From Cochliopodium minus (Eukaryota > Discosea > Himatismenida > Cochliopodiidae): 25,983 bases of DNA. The translations under genes were made by a program, and so were the position numbers. Positions 20,701 through 25,983 of the stretch are shown here, piece after piece. The stretch lies in assembly GCA_024220525.1 (NCBI GenBank), contig JAMYWO010000447.1:1-25983 (forward strand), read 5' to 3'. The notes beneath the pieces are model-generated. The model saw only the letters and a program-made list of their open reading frames with translations. It did no database searches and had not been told where the DNA came from. The stretch's first letter is position 1. Every line of letters starts with the position of its first letter.

Positions 20701-23700
20701 TCTTTCATTGACTGGAATGAAAACAATTTCTCTTTCAACTCCTCGTAATAGACAATCTGTTTTTACATTTGAGACGATGAGAACATCAAGACCTTCTTCC
20801 CAAAAGTACGGAAACACCATGTCTGTTTCTGATCCTCCTTCTAAACTTCCTAAAAACACAATGTCTCACAACCCTTACACTCCTCCTTCTAATAACAACA
20901 ACGAGAATATTGAAACTCAAACAAATGATTCTTCTTCTTCTAAAAAAAACAAGAAAAACAAAAAAAAACAAAAAAATACTCTTTCAAACAACTCTTCTTC
21001 TTCCAGTGGTGTTCCTAATAATTTGAGTTCTACCAATCAAAAGTATTCTTTCAACATTTTTGAAAATAATCCCAACAACATTAATTCCCTTAACAATCCC
21101 CTTAATCCTCTCAGTAATCCTCACAATCCTCTTAACAATCCCCTCAGTCCCATCTCTTCCCTCAAAAATCAAGAAAAGAAAAGCAGAACTGGTTCCCTTC
21201 ATCTTCCTAAAAGTGGTGGTTCTCTTCGTGAAGAGTATATTCCAAAAGACAGAATAGCCAACACCCTCGAAGACATTACTGGTTCGATTCTTCTTTAAAA
21301 TTTTTCGATTCATACTTTTACTTTTACTTTTCAATTTATACTTTTATTTTTCAATTTATACTTTCACTTTTCAATTTATACTTTTATTTTTCAATTTGTG
21401 CTTTTTTTATTTTTTTTCAAAATTCAATTTATCAAATTTCAAATACATTTTTTTGATAGAGGCATCTTCTTTGGATGAAGATGAATCAATAGCAGGACAA
21501 ATAGAACAAGAGAAAAATGATTATTACTCCACTCTTAAAAAGAAACAAAATTTGATTTTGTTACTGGTAGGAAACGAAATAGACAGAATCCAAACGTGGA
21601 ACAATCCTCAAAACTTTGCAGAATTATCCGTCAAAGAAGCATCCAAGTATTCCACCAACTCTATTCCTGTCAAAAAAATTTTAAAGTTTCTCAAGTTTTC
21701 ATGGCAAATCTTCCCTTCTCTTTCTGTTAATCTTGCTCATCGTTTTCCGAGCCCCGAAATAAGAAATTTGTTGGAAAAACTAGTGTTGGAAGATGTAAAC
21801 AAGGTGGTGGACATTCCTGATTCTGTTGCTTACTTGGTTACCCCTTCTAATGTGATAAATAACGTGAAACAACTCAACTCTTTGTTTTACTTTGATTCCC
21901 CATCCAACCCTTCTCTCCCTCTTTCCTTTTTGATGCCGAGATTCAACCATCCTCTTGTTTCTTATTATGTGAGTAGAGTTCTCAGAAGTTTTCCAGCAGA
22001 AACAATAATCTTTTATCTTCCTCAACTCATCCAAGCACTTCGCTATGATCCTAATTCCATTCTTTACCATTATCTTCTTAATGCTGCCAAAAATTCCTCC
22101 CTTTTGGCTCATCAACTTCTTTGGGCAACTTTTTCTTATCTCCCCTCCTCTTCTTTTTATAAAATCAACTTTAATGCTTCTCCTCCTTCTGATGACAATA
22201 CCCCTCCTTCCAACACAGAAACCAACAAGCCTACAGGAAATGAGGACCCAAAAGATCTTCTTTTCATTCAAACAATAACGAAATTGCACGAAGAAATTCA
22301 AAAAAATTTCAACAAAACAGAAAAGAAGAGATGGAATGAAGAAAGTAACTTTTTCGAAAAAGTAACTTCCATTAGTGGTATCTTGCAGCCTATCATCGGA
22401 CAAGAAGAGAAAATAAGAAAAGTTCTGAGAGAAGAGTTGGACAAAATAGAATGTGATGGTGATTTCCTCTATCTTCCTACCAATCCTGACACCAAAGTGT
22501 TTGGAATAGACAAAGAAAGTGCTTCACCCATGAAGTCTGCTGCTAAAGTTCCCATCTTTGTTAGTTTTTATGTCAACAAAGAAAAATACGAGGAAATTTC
22601 TTCTTCTTCTTTGCAAAGTGATGATGTTTCTCCTTCTCTTTCTCACAAACAAGTCTCCAATCTGATTGGTTTGAAAAAAATAAAGTTTGAAATGGAAGAT
22701 CCTCTTTTTCTTTTTCCTCACACTTCTCAACCCAAAAAGTTTTTTTCTTACATTTCTGAACAAAATGTGCTTCAATCTGATCCCTCCTCCATCCTTACTT
22801 CTTCTTCTTCTCAATCTGATTCCAACTTTGAAAAATTTGATAAACTCGTTCAAAAACAAAAAGAAGAAGAAAAAAGAGAAAAGGGAGACAAAGAAGAGAA
22901 AGAAGACAAGAAAGAAGACAAAGAAGACAAGAAAGAAGACAAAGAAGATAAGAAGAAAGACAAAGAAGAGAAAGAAGACAAGAAGAAAGACAAAGAAGAG
23001 AAAGAAGACAAAGAAGATAGAAAGAAATTCCTCAAACAAGCATGTATTTTCAAAGTGGGAGATGATGTGAGACAAGATATGCTCGCTTTGCAAATCATTA
23101 CCCTCTTTCAAAGAATCTACAAGAAATTGGACCTGGATATCTTTTTGTTTCCCTACAGAGTAATAGCAACAAGAATAGATTGTGGTATCATTGAAGTGGT
23201 CCCAAATGCTGTCAGTAGAGATCAACTCGGTAAAAAATCAGAAGGAAGTCTTTATCAATACTTTTTGCAAAGATATGGTGCTGTTAACAGTGTTCCTTTT
23301 CAAACTGCAAGAATGAAATTTATTCAATCAATGGCTGGTAAAACATTCTTTCTTTTTTGTTCGACACTCAAATATTATTACCTTTAATTCTTGTCTTTTT
23401 TCATTTATGATACTTTGATTCTTATTCCTTAAATTTTTCTCTTTTTTTTGTTAGATAGCTATAAAAATTTTATTTATTTGATACCTTAATTAATTTATTT
23501 GTTTGATACCTTGATTAATTTTTTTTTAAATTTTGCAAAGCCTATTCTGTTGTATCTTGGATCCTTCAAATTAAAGATAGACACAATGGTAACATATTGG
23601 TGGACAATGAAGGACATTTGATACACATAGACTTTGGTTTTATCTTTGATATTTCACCAGGAGGAAACATGAGATTCGAGAGATCTCCTTTCAAATTTAC

Positions 23701-24028
23701 ACAAGAATACATTGACATTTTGGGTGGCAGACCCGACTCTGAACAATTTAAATGGTTTATCCAACAAGCTATTCGTACTTTTTTGGCAGTTAGAGAACAC
23801 ATGAATGAGGTGATTACATTAGTGGAGTTGATGTTGGATACCAAGTTTCATTGTTTTACACCTAACACTATTTCCAATTTGAGATCAAGATTTTGTCCTG
23901 ATACCAACATTTCTTCTGCTGCAAAATTCTTTTTGAACACCATTTTCAACTCTTTTTCCTACTTTTCAAACTTTACAACTTGGTTTTACGATAAATTTCA
24001 ACAATACAGTAACCAGATCGAAATGTGA
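11732..24028 (+). CDS. PI4KA: Phosphatidylinositol 4-kinase III alpha, giant form of about 3,059 aa
   Basis: Makes PI4P from phosphatidylinositol at the plasma membrane, the precursor of PI(4,5)P2. Eighteen exons: 11732-11869, 11933-12227, 12286-13769, 13887-13974, 14212-14595, 14893-15270, 15438-15551, 15732-15878, 16100-16303, 16629-16914, 17104-17499, 17763-19318, 19436-19540, 19630-20097, 20386-20572, 20698-21281, 21460-23337 and 23541-24028; all phases join. The long N-terminus is helical-solenoid-like. VMCWNWLLEVKPEYE and IGIRFQLLILCLDF match the PI4KA-specific C-terminal half. The lipid kinase domain has SAAKVPIFVSFYV, IFKVGDDVRQDMLALQ (Lys2803), SRDQLG, DRHNGNI (Asp2910) and IDFG (Asp2928), all catalytic residues kept. 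It is about 1.45 times human PI4KA (2,102 aa). The excess lies in Ser-, Asn-, Lys/Glu-rich inserts, including a KED repeat just before the kinase core. N-terminal exons are less certain than the C-terminal ones. Confidence 0.93.
14477..14541 (+). repeat. 65-nt pure polypyrimidine tract in a PI4-kinase exon
   Basis: Only C and T for 65 nt on the coding strand; with one G at 14476 the pyrimidine run extends left to about 14456. It encodes Leu/Pro/Ser-rich sequence in the exon 14212-14595. It lies close to that exon's 3' end and could be mistaken for a splice acceptor tract. Confidence 0.85.
15234..15275 (+). repeat. 12-bp coding repeat (Asn-Asp-Thr-Leu) containing a splice donor
   Basis: Three exact copies of GATACTCTCAAT (15234-15269) are followed by GGTACT. 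The A-to-G difference in the fourth copy supplies the GT donor used at 15271-15272 in my PI4-kinase model. The repeat encodes DTLN units. Confidence 0.85.
15577..15712 (+). repeat. ATTATTTTTTT-type tandem array in PI4-kinase intron 7
   Basis: About a dozen copies of a roughly 11-bp unit (TTATTATTTTTTT with GTTATT variants) fill most of intron 15552-15731. The complementary strand reads as repeats of Lys and Asn, which creates spurious Lys/Asn-rich open frames on the - strand. Confidence 0.85.
17000..17073 (+). repeat. 31-bp perfect tandem duplication in PI4-kinase intron 10
   Basis: Two identical 31-bp copies (17000-17030 and 17031-17061), each beginning CTTTTATATTCATTC and ending CTCTTTTG, are followed by a partial third copy of about 12 bp. 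The unit is not homopolymeric, so the perfect match implies a recent duplication. Confidence 0.9.
18961..19105 (+). repeat. Coding KESKEN tandem repeat in PI4-kinase exon 12
   Basis: Purine-rich 12-bp units of the form AAAGAAAATAAA/GAAAGTAAAGAG, about twelve in all, encode alternating Lys-Glu-Ser and Lys-Glu-Asn triplets. The stretch is highly charged and probably forms a single long helix or is disordered. It lies upstream of the conserved C-terminal half of the kinase. Confidence 0.85.
19775..19837 (+). repeat. 63-nt pure polypurine tract in a PI4-kinase exon
   Basis: Only A and G for 63 nt on the coding strand of exon 19630-20097, encoding Lys, Glu and Gly runs (KKEEKKKKGGGGEGGEEEEG). It forms an insert between the conserved GLFYHP and HRIWILFLIERL segments of PI4KA. 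Confidence 0.85.
21321..21400 (+). repeat. 20-bp unit repeated four times in PI4-kinase intron 16
   Basis: Four tandem 20-bp units at 21321, 21341, 21361 and 21381 share the core TTTTCAATTTAT, with the last ending in GTG. Units 1 and 3 carry ACTTT where units 2 and 4 carry ATTTT, so the higher-order period is about 40 bp. The array fills nearly half of the intron 21282-21459. Confidence 0.88.
22858..23031 (+). repeat. Coding KED/KEDK tandem repeat next to the PI4-kinase core
   Basis: Purine-rich repeats built from AAAGAAGACAAG-like units encode a stretch of nearly 60 residues of Lys, Glu and Asp. It ends about nine residues before IFKVGDDVRQD. It replaces the short, less regular linker found in other PI4KA proteins between the SAAKVP strand and the ATP-binding lysine. 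Confidence 0.88.
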
Positions 24029-24041
24029 TTTCTTTTCAATT

Positions 24042-24047
24042 AATAAA
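24042..24047 (+). terminator. Candidate AATAAA polyadenylation signal, PI4-kinase gene
   Basis: An AATAAA 13 nt after the PI4-kinase stop codon, in a 77-bp spacer before the next start codon. The tight spacing makes this the most plausible of the few hexamers available to the gene. Confidence 0.5.
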
Positions 24048-24105
24048 AAACTTATTTTCAATCTTGATGACTCAAATATTCAAACAAAGGAAAAATTAAA
24101 AAAAA

Positions 24106-25323
24106 ATGAAAACAAAATTGTTTTATTTTCTTTTATTATGTATATCATTTTGTTTATGCCAATTTCCATATGCTGCTAGAACACAGACTGGAATAAAAGA
24201 AGTGGAACCAATTATGTTTTCACTTTTTTGTGAAAAACATGATTTTGTTGTTGCATTGATGTAAAAATATTTCCCTTTTTTTAATTGAATTGATTGATTG
24301 AATAAAGATGATTGTGAAAAAATAAAAAGGGTATCAAATAGATGTGTTTCATCTGGAAAATGTGTTCAAAATGCAAAAGAATTATTGAAAACAAAAGAAT
24401 TTATGGAAAATAATTTGCATCTTTATGGAGCAGAATTAAAAGATAAATTGAAAAAAATAGAATTTATAGAAGTTTCTTTTGATGGGGTATCAACAGAATC
24501 AAAAGAATTCCCTAGAAATAAAGATTTGGCAGAGGGAGATATTTGGATAGTGAGAGATAGAATACCAAGCAAATATTATGGTCATAAAACAGGACCTGCT
24601 CTTGCAAAACACTTGACAAAATTGACATTGAATGCAATCAAAAAATTAAATGATGCAGCAGAAGTAGCAGAATTTCAATCAAGTGAAATTAGATTTCCAG
24701 TAAGGGTGGTAGCCTATTTTTCAGATGTTCAACAAAAAAATGCAATCTCCTTGGAAGGAAAAAACAAAAACCTGATTGAATTCAAAAAAGCTGCCAATTT
24801 TTTCCAACCTTTGATTCCTTTTTCTATTGTGGAAGCACCTTTTGCAAGAAGATTTAATTTAAAAGTGGAGGGAGAAATTTCGTTGATTCAACCAATGAAA
24901 AAGATTGAAACCTTCAAAAGCAATCAAAAGACAGGTGCATGGGATATCATTGAGTGGATGGAATCTAAATTGGATCCAATCTGGGAAGAGATTAGAGAGG
25001 ATAATCTTTATCTTTTCCTTCAAAGGATTGCTCCTTCCAAGTTAGCCATCTTTTTCTTTTCTGATCACAAAAATGAAAAACCTTATTCCGCTTTTAAATC
25101 TTTAGCAAAAGCTTTCGAACATGAAAAAGATATTTATTTTGGTAGTATCAACGCTGTTGAAATGAAAGTTCTTGCAGAGGGTTTGGCTAAAAAGCCTTTG
25201 AATCCTCCCGAGTTTTTGGCTTACTTCCCTCAATCTTCCAAACGTTTGTCTTACCAAGGAGAATTTGTACTTTCTAAATTGACCAAATGGGTTAATAATT
25301 TAAAGAAAATTTCCAAAAATTAA
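24106..25323 (+). CDS. Secreted/ER protein-disulfide-isomerase-like protein with C-X5-C
   Basis: Thioredoxin-fold protein of 382 residues, probably in the secretory pathway. Exons are 24106-24260 and 24330-25323, intron 69 nt. Residues 1-19 (MKTKLFYFLLLCISFCLCQ) form a clear signal peptide. The first thioredoxin-like domain runs from about 33 to 145: HDFVVALMVSNRC matches the strand leading to the active site, but CxxC is replaced by Cys57-X5-Cys63 (CVSSGKC). KYYGHKTGPALAKHLTKL matches the domain end, and the usual cis-proline PT is not seen. Two further domains resemble PDI b and b' (FPVRVVAYFSDV; KLAIFFFSDHKNEK and FLAYFPQSSKRLSYQGEF). There is no KDEL-like tail; it ends ISKN. Thus it looks like an a-b-b' PDI relative, possibly redox-altered or structural. 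Fold assignment is by pattern, not by search. Confidence 0.75.
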
Positions 25324-25983
25324 ATTATTTTTAAAAACAAATCTATTTTACCCACACCTGTTCTTTTCAAGTTTGAAGCCTGTTTATTTCAAGGTATTTT
25401 CTGGAAGAAATTGAGTTTAAGAAGAATTAATACAAATATTAGAAAATCCTCAATCCTTTAGATAATTATGATATTATGCATTAGTCTTCAATTGGAAAAT
25501 TATATATTTCATATTTTTATATAAAGTAAGGAAGAGCCAAGGTAATCAATCAATCAAACTTTAAGAAATTTACATTTTTTTTGATCAAAATTTATTCTTA
25601 ATACTTAAGGAATCCAAAAAAGAAATCTCAAACAAAAAAGTCAATTGGATATTTTAAATCACAAATTAATTTATACAAATTGATTGATTTAAAAAAAAGA
25701 ATTCGTGAAGAAGTACAAAAAGAGAGAAACTGATGCTTTCAAAGTTTGTTGGAGGAATTAAGAAATAAAAAAATACAAGAAAAGTAAATAAAAGTTTCAA
25801 GAAGTTGACTAAAAGATTCCAAATTTGAGATAAACTTAAACTCAACTAGGTAGGAAATTAAATTCCTTGAATTGACTTGCTTGACACAAGATTATAAAAT
25901 ATTCCGGATAATTCAATCAACATTTGGTAGACTCCAAATTGGAAGTCCAAGAATGATTATCAAGACTCTTCTATATTTGACAA
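25324..25983. other. Intergenic region to the right edge
   Basis: No gene, RNA or repeat array can be supported on either strand; stops occur frequently in all frames. It holds the 3' UTR of the PDI-like gene and spacer. Small direct repeats such as CAATCAATCAATC near 25543 are trivial. A short exon of a neighbouring gene could be missed here. Confidence 0.55.

Noticed and set aside
11732-24028. PI4-kinase as a decayed or frameshifted pseudogene, given scattered frames
   Set aside because: All 17 frame changes coincide with splice signals, phases sum exactly, and every catalytic motif is intact.
376-24028. A functional cluster of calcineurin, exchanger and PI4-kinase
   Set aside because: The genes are interleaved with unrelated ones on both strands, and eukaryotic neighbours seldom reflect pathway; links known in animals do not show linkage here matters.
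24298-24329. Start of the PDI-like protein at 24298 (TTG) or ATG 24308
   Set aside because: TTG is not a normal eukaryotic start and the 24308 ATG frame stops at once; the upstream exon with a signal peptide joins in phase at 24330.

Overview
This is nuclear DNA of a very AT-rich, mitochondriate protist. The evidence is spliceosomal introns in every gene (GT-AG, with one apparent GC-AG), the standard code (TAA and TGA both end genes), eukaryote-only proteins, Asn/Ser/Lys-rich tracts inside proteins, and homopolymer-rich introns. I cannot name the lineage. A sideroflexin argues for functional mitochondria, and an MYCBP/AMY-1 homologue hints at a flagellated ancestry or life stage. I see no virus, transposon, CRISPR, tRNA or rRNA.

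Eight protein-coding genes fill the window; the exon models were read by hand from splice signals, reading phase and family similarity. (1) 376-2963 +, the 3' part of a calcineurin A catalytic subunit gene, whose 5' exons lie beyond the left edge. (2) 3650-6869 +, an endosomal-type Na+(K+)/H+ exchanger. (3) 7234-8016 -, a small ankyrin-repeat-like protein. (4) 8309-9027 +, an unrecognised 200-residue protein. (5) 9198-10906 -, a complete 8-exon sideroflexin. (6) 11079-11636 +, an MYCBP/AMY-1-like coiled-coil protein. (7) 11732-24028 +, a giant phosphatidylinositol 4-kinase III alpha of about 3,059 residues in 18 exons. (8) 24106-25323 +, a secreted or ER protein-disulfide-isomerase-like protein with an atypical C-X5-C in place of CxxC.

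Genes are closely packed: 77 bp separate genes 7 and 8, 95 bp separate 6 and 7, and 172 bp separate the divergent starts of 5 and 6. The genes do not form an obvious pathway. PI4K III alpha, the exchanger and calcineurin all act in membrane or Ca2+/phosphoinositide signalling, but ordinary chance neighbourhood explains this.

The most distinctive feature is the intron population. One class is short (53-75 nt) and ordinary. The other is long (about 90-525 nt) and built from homopolymer and short tandem units, mostly T-rich or mostly A-rich on the sense strand even within one gene. Some T-rich introns stay open in the upstream reading frame for tens of codons. Tandem repeats occur in introns and exons, and one splice donor lies in a changed copy of a 12-bp coding repeat.
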